Shown: positions 9,213-18,766, numbered from the stretch's first letter. The stretch is 64,000 bases of DNA from Candidatus Gastranaerophilales bacterium (GCA_900769355.1 CAAGGG010000057.1:1-64000); one strand, 5' to 3'. Numbers and translations: made by a program. The notes: generated from the sequence alone by a model not told the origin.

Positions 9213-10811
9213 ATGGAAAAAGATTCAAAATCAATGAGCGTACTAAAAGCCGCATGGGTAATTGCGGTCGTAACTATTGTCAGCAAACTTATCGGATTTA
9301 TCAGAGATATTATAATCGCAAATTATTATGGCGCATCACTTGTTTCGGACGCCTACTATTACGCATATCAAATTCCGTCACTCTCTTTGATTTTGCTTGG
9401 CGGAGTCGGGGGACCGTTTCATAGCGCGACAGTTGCCGTATTTTCAAAGCTTATTCCTGATTTGAAAGAAAAACCGCAAGAAGCTGTAAACAAATTATAT
9501 TCAACGTTTATGACTGCAACAACTATATTTTTCTTAATTTTATCAGTCATAATGTTTATTTTTCCACGTCAAATTATGGGGCTGATAATTTCAAGCGGCT
9601 CTGCGGATATGATTAATTTGGCGGCAGAACATTTGAAAATTATGACTCCGTTATTAATTATAGGCGGGATTGTCGGAATTTATTATGGAATTCTGATTAT
9701 TTACAGGCAATTTATGTTACCGAATTTATCGCCAATAATTATGAGTGCTGCGATAATCGGGGTTGTTGTAGCGGCTGCACCGAACGACCAAAAGGGCTAC
9801 GCACTCGCTTGGGCAACAACTATCGGTGCGATTTTACAGCTTGTAATCCAATATCCAAACGTTAGAAAACTCGGTTTTTTGTGGAAGCCAAATTTTCAGT
9901 TTACGAACAACCCGAATTTCAAAGAGATTATGGAACTTTTATTCCCAGCGATTTTGAGTTCGACCGTCGGACAAATCCACATTTACGTCGATATGTTTTT
10001 CACATCATCGATTTCAGAAGGAGCATGGACTGCAATCGGTTATGCCAACAGGGTTTTCCAGTTCCCTGTCGGAATTTTAGTGACTGCGTTTTTGGTGCCG
10101 TTGTTCCCGATTTTTGCAAGACTTGTTGCAGACAATGATTTGGAAGGGATTAAAATCTACTTTAATAAAGGCGTTGGGGTACTATTTTTCGTCGGAATTC
10201 CAATTATTATAGGCATTTTGACAGTCGGAATGGACGCTGTCAGATTGATTTTTGAAAGAGGAGCATTTGACGCAAACGCAACATTTATGGTAACTGAGGC
10301 ACTTTGGTTCTTGTCTGTTTCAATATTACCTTACGTTTTCAGAGATTCAATAACAAGGGTTTATTACTCATTTAACGATTCAAAAACCCCGTTTGTCGTT
10401 GCGTTTTCATCAATCGTTTTGAAATATCTTTTGAACGTTATTTTCATAAGCAAAATGGGTATGGGAATTGGTGGAATTACACTTTCAACTTCACTTGTAA
10501 CCCTATTTAACGCTTGTGTTTTGGGAGCATTAATTCACAAAAAAGTAAAAATGGACTACAAAGGTTTGTTCACAAACTTGTTCAAAATGTGCATTGCAGG
10601 AGCAATTACACTAGGAATTTGTTACGGCGTTGCACTCGGTTTTGACCAATATATCCACCTGTCAAAAACGTTGTTTGAAATAGCTAAAATCAGCACAGTT
10701 GCCATTGTTTGCTTCGGCGTTTATACAGTTTTGAACTTGGTATTCAAGATGGAATACGCAAAAGAATTGAACGATAGACTTTTGCAGAAAGTGATGCGAC
10801 AAAAAGACTAA
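9213..10811 (+). CDS. murJ: Lipid II flippase MurJ
   Basis: A 532-residue integral membrane protein of the MVF/MviN family with about 14 hydrophobic segments. The N-terminal pattern (AWVIAVVTIVSKLIGFIRDI and on to SDAYYYAYQIPS) and the central GQIHIYVDMFF and FPVGIL stretches are typical of MurJ. It moves undecaprenyl-linked peptidoglycan precursor across the inner membrane. Length is normal. The ribosome binding site is weak, and the 60-bp gap to the SpoIID-like gene suggests co-transcription. No internal repeat insertion is visible. Confidence 0.93.
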   Translation: MEKDSKSMSVLKAAWVIAVVTIVSKLIGFIRDIIIANYYGASLVSDAYYYAYQIPSLSLILLGGVGGPFHSATVAVFSKLIPDLKEKPQEAVNKLYSTFMTATTIFFLILSVIMFIFPRQIMGLIISSGSADMINLAAEHLKIMTPLLIIGGIVGIYYGILIIYRQFMLPNLSPIIMSAAIIGVVVAAAPNDQKGYALAWATTIGAILQLVIQYPNVRKLGFLWKPNFQFTNNPNFKEIMELLFPAILSSTVGQIHIYVDMFFTSSISEGAWTAIGYANRVFQFPVGILVTAFLVPLFPIFARLVADNDLEGIKIYFNKGVGVLFFVGIPIIIGILTVGMDAVRLIFERGAFDANATFMVTEALWFLSVSILPYVFRDSITRVYYSFNDSKTPFVVAFSSIVLKYLLNVIFISKMGMGIGGITLSTSLVTLFNACVLGALIHKKVKMDYKGLFTNLFKMCIAGAITLGICYGVALGFDQYIHLSKTLFEIAKISTVAIVCFGVYTVLNLVFKMEYAKELNDRLLQKVMRQKD

Positions 10812-11100
10812 GAGGCGAAGTCGGTTTCAAAAGCAGCTAAGCAGCTAGGAAGCGAGGCAGAATAAAAGTCGTTAAGACGATAAGACGTAAAGACGATAGG
10901 TTCGTATCGGGAATAGTTGTCATCAGTCGTCATTCTGAAAAGGCAGAAAGTCAAGCTTTCGGCGTAGATTTTCGCCTTATTCAGAATCTAGTTTACTATT
11001 ATTAATTCACGATGGCGGGATAGGTAGCCCTACTTTGCTAAAGTCTTATAAAAGTGAATAAGTTCATTTCAGTTGCTACGCAACAAAATATTTTTTTGAA
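10812..11100. repeat. Repeat-filled intergenic region
   Basis: The gap between the convergent murJ and clpB holds no gene. In order it contains the AGCAGCTAAGCAGCTAGGAA unit, GTCGTTAAGACGATAAGACG tandem units, the CGTCATTCTGAAAAGGC hairpin (10921-10990) and a copy of the AAGTGAATAAGTTC/GAACAAAGTGAGC unit. All of these recur elsewhere in the window. Confidence 0.75.
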
Positions 11101-11110
11101 CAAAGTGAGC

Positions 11111-13800
11111 TCAACCTAAAGCCACATTAAATGTCAATTCTTTTCCGTCGAAATCAACTGTTACCTTGTCACCTTTTTTGAATTCGTTTTCCAAAATCTT
11201 CATTGACAAAGGAATTTCCACAAGTTGTCGAATTGCACGTCTAAGTGGACGAGCACCATATAATGGTTCATAACCTTCATCTGCCAAGTATTTGCGAGCA
11301 GAATTCGTAATTTCCAGTTCAATTTCTTGTTCTGCAAGTCGTTTTTTGAGTGAATTTGTCTGAATATCCACAATCTGCGTCAATTCTTCAAGCGTTAAGG
11401 CTTTAAACATAATAATTTCATCTATACGATTAAGAAATTCTGGCTTGAACTTTTGTTTAAGCGCGTGGTTCAAATTGTCTTTCTTCTCTTGCTCAGATAA
11501 AGTTTTATCAAGAATAATATCACTTCCGAGGTTGCTTGTCATAATTATTACAGTGTTTTTAAAATCAATCAAACGACCTTGTCCATCAGTCAAACGTCCG
11601 TCGTCAAACATTTGTAACATAAGATTAAATACGTCAGGGTGGGCTTTTTCAACCTCATCAAATAATACAACAGAATACGGTTTTCTGCGAACTGCCTCGG
11701 TCAATTGTCCGCCTTCTTCATAGCCGACATAACCTGCCGTTGCCCCTACAAGCCTTGATATCGCAGCTTTTTCCATAAACTCGGACATATCAATTCGAAT
11801 AAGAGCATCTTCATCGTTAAATAAAATATAGGCAAGAGTTTTGCCAAGTTCCGTTTTCCCAACACCTGTCGGACCTAGGAATAAAAATGTTCCAATCGGG
11901 CGTTTCGGATCACGCAAACCTGAGCGAGAAAGCCTGATTGCGTTTGAAATCTTGACAACAGCCTCATTTTGCCCGATTACTCGCTCGTGCATAACTTTTT
12001 CCATACCAATGAGTTTCTTTGATTCGTCCTCTTGCAGCCTGTTTACAGGAATTCCTGTCCATTTTGCAACAATATTTGCGATATCGTCGCCATCAACTTC
12101 CTCTTTAATCAAACGTTTTTTTCCGCTTTGAACCTGTAATTTTTGAAGTTTTTGTTCCATATCAAGCATTTGGCTGTATTTTTCTTCCAATGCTAAAGAC
12201 ATAGACGGATTTTTCTTGTTCAATTCGATTTGTGCCTTCAATTTTTCAATGTTTCGCTTGATTGCAGCAGAAGAATCAATTATTTTTTTCTCTTTAAGCC
12301 ATTGTGTTTTAAGTTTTTCAATTTTGTCATCTAAATCTGCAATTTTTTTAATAATTCTTTCGAGTTTTTTGTTTGACTCTGCAGTTTCGTCTTTTTCAAG
12401 AGCTTTTTTGTTCATTTCAAGCTGCATTTTCTCTCTTATAAAAATGTCGATTTCCTCAGGCATCGTGTCGATTTCAATACGCAAAGCAGATGCAGCTTCG
12501 TCTAACAAATCAATTGCTTTGTCAGGCAAACACCTGTCTGAAATATATCTGTGCGAAAGTTTTACAGCTTCGACAATTGCACTATCCAAAATTTTTACAC
12601 TGTGATAGCCTTCGTATTTGTCTTTTAGCCCTCTCAAGATACTAATTGTCGTTTCCACTGACGGTTCATCGGCTACGACGGGTTGAAAACGACGTTCCAT
12701 TGCTTTATCTTTTTCTATATATTTTCGGTATTCGTCAGTTGTGGTCGCGCCGATTACCCTGATGTTACCGCGCGCAAGCATTGGTTTTAAAAGGTTTCCG
12801 GCATCTGCAGAGCCTTCTGATGAGCCGGCTCCCATAATTGTATGGATTTCATCAATGAAAAGCATCAAGTCGTCAGATTTTTCTTCAATCGCTTTGAGCA
12901 CTGATTTTAAGCGTTCTTCAAACTCTCCTCGATATGATGCGCCCGCAAGCATTGCACCTAAGTCTAATGACAAAATTTTGTCGTTTTTAAGGCTTTCAGG
13001 GACATCGCCTGAAATTATTCTTTGCGCAAGTCCTTCAATTATCGCTGTTTTCCCAACTCCTGGTTCACCTATAATTACAGGATTGTTTTTTGAACGACGA
13101 TTCAAAATCTGTATGGCTCTTCGGATTTCATCATCACGCCCAATAACCGGATCAAGCTTGTTTTTTGCGGCAAGTTCAGTCAAATCCGTTGTATATTTTG
13201 AAAGAGCTTCGTTATTCTTCGGCTTTGTAGCAGTAGTTGTTTTATTTACAGAAAAACTTGTCCCTTCTTGCTCCAGAAGCGGCAACAAATCATTGTTTTC
13301 GCCTTCATTAGAAGTCAATTGATCAGATGTTTCAGAAGAAATAGTTGTTTCTTCAATCGTTTCAATATTGTTTACGACTTCTGTCATTTTTTCGTAGAGT
13401 TCAAGTCTATTAATTTTGCTCTGTTCCCACAAAAAATTCAAAGTTTTATTGTCAATTCTAAAAAGCGCAAGAAAAAGATGTTCAATGCTAACCTGTTCGT
13501 CGCCACTTTTTTCAGCCTCTTCTTGTGCAACACGCATTAGCTTAATTGTATCTGTTGAAACTCTGACATCGGAAAATTTTCCACGAGCATAATAAGCACG
13601 TTTTGAGATGTAGTTGTTCAATCTATCAACTACGGAAGCGTCGATTAAACCGACTCTTTCAAGCAAAATTTTGGCAAAGCATTTTCATCAAGCAGTAATG
13701 CAAGCATTATATGCTCAGGATTAAGCTCAGGATAATTCCTTGCTACAACTATTGATTTTGCGGATTTTATAATCGCTTGAACGTGGTCAGTTAAAAGCAT
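11111..13800 (-). CDS. clpB: ClpB disaggregase with an N-domain frameshift
   Basis: An AAA+ chaperone that threads aggregated proteins with DnaK. The long frame (to 13666) contains Walker A1 GEPGVGKT, Walker B LFIDEIHT, a ClpB-type coiled-coil middle domain, Walker A2 GPTGVGKT and LFDEVEKAHPDVF, and it ends in the usual C-terminal domain. That frame has no proper start; its first codon is an internal TTG without a ribosome binding site. The missing N-terminus (MLLTDHVQAIIKSAKS... ending DENA) is encoded just upstream in another frame from the ATG at 13800, which has AGGAG before it. The two frames meet near 13670, a one-nucleotide difference. Either the assembly lacks a base or the N-domain is really disrupted. 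The linker between the N-domain and NBD1 is unusually long and Ser/Thr-rich. Confidence 0.85.
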
Positions 13801-13902
13801 TTTTCACTCCTTTTATTACAAAGATTTTACTTTGAAAACCATTATTTGCCATCATTCAAGTGTTTGAGGTTTTGCATTATAATCAACCCTCTATCCCCCA
13901 CT

Positions 13903-14832
13903 CTAAATCACGTTTGCAAAATATTCAATCGTTTTCATCAAACCATCTTTGACATGAACCATCGGAACATAATTCAACTTCTCTTTTGCCAATGTCAAAT
14001 CCGGTCTGCGTTGGCAAGGATCATCTGATGGAAGAGGTTTAAAAACAATTTGCGAATTTGAATTCGTCAATTCAATTATCATTTTTGCCAAATCCAATAT
14101 CGTATATTCGCCGTCGTTTCCGACATTTACAGGCCCCATAAAACCTTCTGTATTCATCAATGCAATCATTCCGCGAACCAAATCATCAACATAACAGAAT
14201 GATCGAGTCTGAGAACCATCACCATAAATTGTTATATCTTCATTTTTAAGTGCCTGAATGATAAAATTCGAGACAACACGCCCATCATTTTGCGCCATAC
14301 GAGGTCCATAAGTATTAAAAATTCTGATAATTCTAATATCAACATTGTGTTGGCGGTGATAATCCATCATAAGCGTTTCTGCAACACGTTTACCTTCGTC
14401 ATAACAGCTTCTGATACCGATAGGATTTACATTTCCCCAATAAGTTTCTTTTTGCGGGTGGACAATCGGATCTCCATAAACCTCACTTGTAGACGCTTGC
14501 AAAATTCTTGCTTTTGTTTCATCTGCCAAGTCTAACATGTTTGTAACTCCAAGAACATTGGTTTTAATAGTCTTTATGGCATTATATTGGTAATGAATAG
14601 GACTTGCAGGGCATGCCAGATTATAAATCTGATCAACTTCAAGAATAATCGGCTCGACAATATCATGTCTAATCAACTCAAATTCAGGGTTTCCAAACAA
14701 ATGAGTCACATTTTTTCTGGAGCCTGTAAAAAAGTTATCAAGACAAATTACATGGTTACCTTGTTCCAATAGTTTGTCACATAAATGAGAGCCGATAAAT
14801 CCTGCTCCACCTGTTACAAGAATATTTTTCAT
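13903..14832 (-). CDS. UDP-glucuronate decarboxylase (UDP-xylose synthase)
   Basis: This 309-residue extended short-chain dehydrogenase has the NAD-binding motif GGAGFIGSH at residues 8-16 and the YDEGK catalytic Tyr-Lys pair near residue 145, with STSEVYGDP carrying the active-site Ser/Thr. The run PIGIRSCYDEGKRVAETL is characteristic of UXS enzymes, which convert UDP-glucuronate to UDP-xylose for surface polysaccharide. Length matches bacterial UXS. It is monocistronic, with GAGGAAACA before the ATG. An epimerase with another sugar nucleotide substrate is possible but less likely. Confidence 0.85.
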   Translation of the reverse strand: MKNILVTGGAGFIGSHLCDKLLEQGNHVICLDNFFTGSRKNVTHLFGNPEFELIRHDIVEPIILEVDQIYNLACPASPIHYQYNAIKTIKTNVLGVTNMLDLADETKARILQASTSEVYGDPIVHPQKETYWGNVNPIGIRSCYDEGKRVAETLMMDYHRQHNVDIRIIRIFNTYGPRMAQNDGRVVSNFIIQALKNEDITIYGDGSQTRSFCYVDDLVRGMIALMNTEGFMGPVNVGNDGEYTILDLAKMIIELTNSNSQIVFKPLPSDDPCQRRPDLTLAKEKLNYVPMVHVKDGLMKTIEYFANVI

Positions 14833-14939
14833 TGTTTCCTCGTTTTTTGTTGGTTGTTTTTTAGATACTAGGTTACTAAGGCACTATGGCACTAAGTTTG
14901 TTTCAGTTAGGTTAGGTTAGGTTATTTTATTATAGGCTG

Positions 14940-15128
14940 GATTCTTTCGGGCTGAAGCCCTCAGGTCTTGAAATTACTTCTCGTTCGTAACTGTCATTCA
15001 TATTGCTATCGCAGATATGAATTTCGTTACTCGCTCCCCGAGTAAACACTCGTCCGTAATTTCGCAATGACGATAAATAGCTGCTACTCACGTCATTGTG
15101 AGCGATTAGCGAAACAATCCAGCTTATT
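14940..15128. repeat. Repeat block upstream of the ACP genes
   Basis: The 290-bp gap holds a TTCGGGCTGAAGCCC hairpin, a unit running from GAAATTACTTCTCGTTCGTA to CGTAATTTCGCAATGACG, and a CGTCATTGTGAGCG unit that runs into the stop of the first ACP gene. The middle unit is the same sequence that is inserted in frame at 18139-18240 inside the KS-dehydratase gene. Confidence 0.8.
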
Positions 15129-15378
15129 GAATTAACTCCTCAATTGCCACAACGACATCGTTGACTGTTCTGATTTGTTTAAAGTTTTCAGGGGAAATTT
15201 TCTTTTCCGTAAACTCTTGCAATTTCACAGCCAAGTCAACTGCGTCAATACTATCAAGTTCCAAATCCTCAAAAAGATTTGCATCAAGAGTCAATTTTTC
15301 AGGTGCAATTTCAAAATCGTCAGCTAAAATCGTTTTCAATTTTTCAAAAATTTCTTCACGTGAATATTTTTTACCCAT
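15124..15378 (-). CDS. Acyl carrier protein (second of pair)
   Basis: An 84-residue acyl carrier protein with the phosphopantetheine attachment motif LELDSIDAVDL (Ser near residue 42). It carries growing acyl or polyene intermediates as thioesters in the cytoplasm. It lies 11 bp after a second, different ACP. Paired ACPs followed by an acyltransferase and a chain-length factor are the hallmark order of aryl polyene clusters. GC content and codon use match the neighbouring genes. Its 3' end overlaps a dispersed repeat. Confidence 0.9.
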   Translation of the reverse strand: MGKKYSREEIFEKLKTILADDFEIAPEKLTLDANLFEDLELDSIDAVDLAVKLQEFTEKKISPENFKQIRTVNDVVVAIEELIQ

Positions 15379-15389
15379 TTTACAAATCC

Positions 15390-15644
15390 TTATTTCATAT
15401 TACTTTTAATAAAGTCCGCAATTGTTTTAACAGAATAAAAATGTTCTTTGTTTTCTTCCTTATTTTCGCTCAAATCCACATGGTACTTCTTTTTCAATGC
15501 CATACCGAGTTCAAGCGCATCAATACTGTCAAGCCCCAAACCGCTTACAAACAGCGGTTCTTCGTCTTGAATATCGTTAACAGTGACATCTTCCAATTCC
15601 AATGACTCTATTATTAGCGTTTTAATTTCATTTTCTAAGCTCAT
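15390..15644 (-). CDS. Acyl carrier protein (first of pair)
   Basis: An 84-residue ACP with the motif LGLDSIDALEL. I take the ATG at 15644 because AAGGTG sits 6 nt upstream; the GTG three codons earlier lies within that ribosome binding site. It differs enough from the adjacent ACP to be a specialised partner rather than a duplicate. In aryl polyene systems two ACPs are used for starter loading and elongation, but which one does which cannot be told here. It is in an operon with the acyltransferase upstream (35-bp gap). Confidence 0.9.
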   Translation of the reverse strand: MSLENEIKTLIIESLELEDVTVNDIQDEEPLFVSGLGLDSIDALELGMALKKKYHVDLSENKEENKEHFYSVKTIADFIKSNMK

Positions 15645-15679
15645 CTTAATCACCTTATAATATTATACTTATAACCTAA

Positions 15680-16408
15680 TTATCGGGTAAAGTCAAATTT
15701 GATTTTTTCAGATATCGCATTTCTCAACTTTATCTCAGATTTTTCATCAAAGTCTTTCAACTTAATAGGCTCAAGTTGCGAAATCTTATACGTAATAACC
15801 CTTTCACCTGCGTTATAAATTGGTTTACCTTTTTGCAAAAACGGATAATCGCATTCCATTTTTATGGGGATAATATCAACTCCAGAAGCAATTTGTAAAG
15901 CTGCAGCACCTTTATGAATTTTGAGTTCTTCTCCCTTTACAGTTCGAGTTCCGGTTGGAAAAATTATGATATTATACCCGTCTGTTAAAGCCTCAGTACA
16001 AATCCGTTTAAACTCATCAAGTTCAATATTGTTCGGAATATAGACATTTTTGATTATATTTTTGAGAAAAATATTGTTCAAAAGCTCTTTTTTGGCAAGA
16101 CAAAGCGAATTGTCGTAAAGCCCGATAAGAATTAAAATATCTATAAAAGTCGGGTGGGTTGCAACAATGATTTTGCCCCTTAATGGTTTCACACCTACAG
16201 TTTCAATTTTAATTAACCCCAAAACTACAAAGAATTGAGTATATATGTGCCAAAGTTTATGAATAATATATGAAAAAGCTTCTCGTTTGCGATTTCCTCT
16301 CAAAAAAATCCCACCAATCGGCAAAAAACAAAAACTCAACAACAATGAACCAAGACCAAAAATTGCAAATACAATACATATAAGAAAACCGCGCCAAACT
16401 CTAATCAT
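15680..16408 (-). CDS. Lysophospholipid-type acyltransferase
   Basis: A PlsC-family membrane acyltransferase of 242 residues. An N-terminal hydrophobic hairpin is followed by the HX4D motif in THPTFID and the second-block motif IIFPTGTRT. The start at 16408 is chosen because its ATG overlaps the TAG of the upstream gene (ATGATTAG) with GGAG seven bases before it, so the two are translationally coupled. In aryl polyene clusters this type of enzyme sits between the chain-length factor and the ACP pair and is thought to attach the polyene to a lipid carrier. A purely phospholipid role cannot be excluded. Confidence 0.85.
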   Translation of the reverse strand: MIRVWRGFLICIVFAIFGLGSLLLSFCFLPIGGIFLRGNRKREAFSYIIHKLWHIYTQFFVVLGLIKIETVGVKPLRGKIIVATHPTFIDILILIGLYDNSLCLAKKELLNNIFLKNIIKNVYIPNNIELDEFKRICTEALTDGYNIIIFPTGTRTVKGEELKIHKGAAALQIASGVDIIPIKMECDYPFLQKGKPIYNAGERVITYKISQLEPIKLKDFDEKSEIKLRNAISEKIKFDFTR

Positions 16409-16982
16409 CAACACGCTCCAATACATACAACGGACAAATATATTTTCCACCGTTTATAAATTCTGAAAAATGGTTTGACGGAAGATGTTCTGAATTTTCT
16501 TTCAATACAACCTTTTCACCTTCCTCATAGTCTATTAAAATCGAAACACTCTCATACCTGTCAACAGATTCAGCATAACAAAAAAGTGTTTTTTCTCTAT
16601 TCATTACGGCATCTAAAAGTCCGGCAGAGAAAGACTCTTCACCACCTGCAACAGAGTTATAAGAAGCATGAATATTTTTCAAAAGCGAAAAAAGTCCGAT
16701 TGTAGAATTATGCACAGAAAAACTAAACCCCGTCGGAGAAATTGCGTTTTCCTCTTTTTCTTGATTGATAAGTTTTACAACACGTTCCAATTCCCCATAG
16801 CGAGAGGCGTAAACAAGTTTTATGTCATCTAAATTTTCTCCATAGCAATTCAGCATTGTGGCCATTGCTATTTTTCCTACAGGGGAAAGTTTTCTTCGCA
16901 TCATCATTGGAATTGATGACAAATCAATATTTTCACCTTGCGAATATGAAATTTTTTTGATACAAAATTCCAATTTATTCAT
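16401..16982 (-). CDS. Beta-ketoacyl synthase chain-length factor
   Basis: A 193-residue protein matching the short ketosynthase-like family used as chain-length factor in aryl polyene synthesis. The cues are PMMMRRKLSP near residue 24, YASRYGELER, and FSFSVHNSTIGLFS. The catalytic Cys of true ketosynthases is absent, as expected for a factor that pairs with an active KS. It is the first gene of the leftward operon. Its start codon lies only 14 bp from the start codon of the rightward KS-dehydratase gene, its likely partner. Confidence 0.82.
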   Translation of the reverse strand: MNKLEFCIKKISYSQGENIDLSSIPMMMRRKLSPVGKIAMATMLNCYGENLDDIKLVYASRYGELERVVKLINQEKEENAISPTGFSFSVHNSTIGLFSLLKNIHASYNSVAGGEESFSAGLLDAVMNREKTLFCYAESVDRYESVSILIDYEEGEKVVLKENSEHLPSNHFSEFINGGKYICPLYVLERVDD

Positions 16983-16999
16983 GATAACATATTATCATG
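16980..16999. promoter_or_regulatory. Palindromic divergent leaderless promoter/operator
   Basis: CATGATAACATATTATCATG is a 20-bp palindrome (8-bp arms, 4-bp centre) in which the outer ATG on each strand is the start codon of a divergent polyene operon. TAACAT on the plus strand and TAATAT on the minus strand each sit six bases before ATG, so both mRNAs would be leaderless. There is no room for a ribosome binding site. A regulator binding the palindrome would block both. Confidence 0.6.
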
Positions 17000-18766
17000 A
17001 ACGAGATTTTTATAACAGACGCAAGCGCGGTTTTCACAGAAAAACTGATACAAGATGACACTATAATTAAGGGAGACAAATTCTATTTTGGCAAGCTGGA
17101 AAAGGATTTTGAGCCGATTAATAATGAACGTTACGACTTGCGTTGTAACAGGGTTTTGAAATTTCTCGTTGACAAACTGGATTTGTCAGAATTTGGAAAA
17201 GACGAAATCGGAATTGTAATCGGAACGACAAATTCAGGCATAGAAGAATTTGAAACAAGTGAGGACAAACATCACGCAGAACTTGGAAATCCCGCGGAAT
17301 TTTTAAAATGGTATTTGGGCACAACAAATTACGCAGCTTGTGTTTCAACAGCTTGCACATCGGGCGTAAAAGCGTTTTCAACAGCAAGAAAATTACTAGA
17401 AAACGGAGTTTGCAAAGCCGTAATTGTAGGTGGAGTAGACACGCTTGCATCTATGCCATCTTATGGATTTCGGGCTTTGGAAGTTCTTTCACATGAAAAA
17501 ACAAATCCATTTTCCAAAAATCGAAACGGAATAAGTTTGGGCGAAGGCGGAGCACTGTTTGTAGTTGTGAAAGCAGCTGAGCAGCTAGGAAGCGAAACAG
17601 ACCGCACATCTATCCCGACCTACAAAATTCCTAGTTGCCCAATTGTTTCACTTCTCGGTATTGGAGAAACCTCTGACGCTTACCACGCTGCAACCCCTGA
17701 TCCTGACGGAGTTCAAGCTGTAAAAGCTATTCAAGAAGCTCTTGATGATGCAAATCTTAAACCTGAAGATATTGACTACATCAACCTTCACGGTACAGGA
17801 ACAATTTCGAATGACTTAATGGAAGCAAATGCTATTTACAAAGTCTTTGGTGATAAAGTCCCTGCAAGTTCTACAAAACCGTTGACAGGCCACTGTCTTG
17901 GTGCAGCCGCAAGTATTGAGGCATTTATTTGCTACCAGATTTTGAAAGGTGAAAGAAATTTGCCTATCCACAAATTTGACGGTGAATATGATGAAACTTT
18001 GCCAAAAATCAATCTTGTTACAGAAAACACTCCGCAAAAAGATGTGAAAATCTGCCTGAGTACATCATTTGGCTTTGGCGGAACAAATGCAGTGGTGGTT
18101 TTAGCAGCTAAGCAGCAAAACGATGTCGGCATAGCGTCTTGGAATTACTTCTCGCTCGTAACTGCCATTCATATTGCTGCCGCAAATATGAATTTCGTTA
18201 CTCGCTCCCCGAGTTGTACACTCGTACGTAATTCCGCAATGCCGACCTACACTAACTCCCTTTCTACAACAGATACGAACCATTCACCATTCACTATTCA
18301 CTACTCACCTGCTCAAAACTGCCTTCCTCATTCAGCCCCGATGGTGCTAATCGACGAGGTTTTAAATGTCGATATGAAAAACCAAATTGTTAAAACATCT
18401 GTCAAAATTCACGATGACAAAATCTTTTTTAACAAAGAAATCAATGGGATTTCTCCACTTGTCGGAATTGAATTTATGGCACAAACTATTGGTTGTTATG
18501 CTTATTACAAAGCAGGAAAAACTATTCCAAAAATCGGTTTTCTCCTTGGAACAAGACAATATGAAAATAAGCTTGAAAAATTTGAAAACGGCAAAACATA
18601 CATTATAACAGCTCGAGAAATTTATGGTGATAATGAACTTGTTTCATTTGAGTGTTTAATTTATAATGAAGGAGAAGACGAAAATCCGGAAAACTACATT
18701 GCAAAGGCAACCATCAATGCTTTTCAGCCAAAAGATGTTGAAAAATACATAAAGGAATTAGGATAG
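16997..18766 (+). CDS. KS-dehydratase fusion with repeat-derived linker
   Basis: A 589-residue bifunctional protein. Residues 1 to about 368 are a condensing enzyme with catalytic Cys in STACTSG (near 120) and the two His in HGTGT and GHCLGAA. Residues from about 437 to 589 form a hotdog dehydratase (LPHSAPMVLIDEV and on to GIEFMAQTIGCYAYY). In aryl polyene clusters the KS and this dehydratase are neighbouring genes, so this is a fusion of the O and P positions. The linker of about 70 residues is encoded by intergenic repeat DNA (18104-18312), and a smaller repeat insertion lies near residues 192-211. It heads the rightward operon: 1-nt overlap with the next gene, which overlaps the third by 4 nt. 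Confidence 0.88.
   Translation: MNEIFITDASAVFTEKLIQDDTIIKGDKFYFGKLEKDFEPINNERYDLRCNRVLKFLVDKLDLSEFGKDEIGIVIGTTNSGIEEFETSEDKHHAELGNPAEFLKWYLGTTNYAACVSTACTSGVKAFSTARKLLENGVCKAVIVGGVDTLASMPSYGFRALEVLSHEKTNPFSKNRNGISLGEGGALFVVVKAAEQLGSETDRTSIPTYKIPSCPIVSLLGIGETSDAYHAATPDPDGVQAVKAIQEALDDANLKPEDIDYINLHGTGTISNDLMEANAIYKVFGDKVPASSTKPLTGHCLGAAASIEAFICYQILKGERNLPIHKFDGEYDETLPKINLVTENTPQKDVKICLSTSFGFGGTNAVVVLAAKQQNDVGIASWNYFSLVTAIHIAAANMNFVTRSPSCTLVRNSAMPTYTNSLSTTDTNHSPFTIHYSPAQNCLPHSAPMVLIDEVLNVDMKNQIVKTSVKIHDDKIFFNKEINGISPLVGIEFMAQTIGCYAYYKAGKTIPKIGFLLGTRQYENKLEKFENGKTYIITAREIYGDNELVSFECLIYNEGEDENPENYIAKATINAFQPKDVEKYIKELG
17574..17632 (+). repeat. Repeat fragment inside the KS coding sequence
   Basis: GCAGCTGAGCAGCTAGGAAG followed by CGAAACAGA and ATCCCGACCTAC matches the AGCAGCTAAGCAGCTAGGAA intergenic unit. 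It encodes about 20 residues (AEQLGSETDRTSIPTYK) between the conserved ALFVV strand and LLGIGETSDA, where family members have a tight turn. Confidence 0.6.
18104..18312 (+). repeat. In-frame repeat insertion forming the KS-dehydratase linker
   Basis: About 209 bp of mosaic repeat. It begins with AGCAGCTAAGCAGC, then GATGTCGGCATAGC, a unit from TTGGAATTACTTCTCGCTCG to CGTAATTCCGC, the closing hairpin arm AATGCCGACCTAC, and finally ACCATTCACCATTCACTATT. The middle unit recurs at 14966-15070 and the hairpin arms at 1316-1345, both intergenic. The whole stretch is open in the gene's frame. Confidence 0.85.

Noticed and set aside
9197..9424. Open frame overlapping the start of murJ.
   Set aside because: It is a shadow frame with Arg-rich, non-globular composition inside a clear MurJ gene.
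12216..12605. Plus-strand frames inside clpB and other long genes (for example 3586-3924, 12741-13322).
   Set aside because: They are antisense shadows with skewed Ser/Phe/Ile composition and no start signals.
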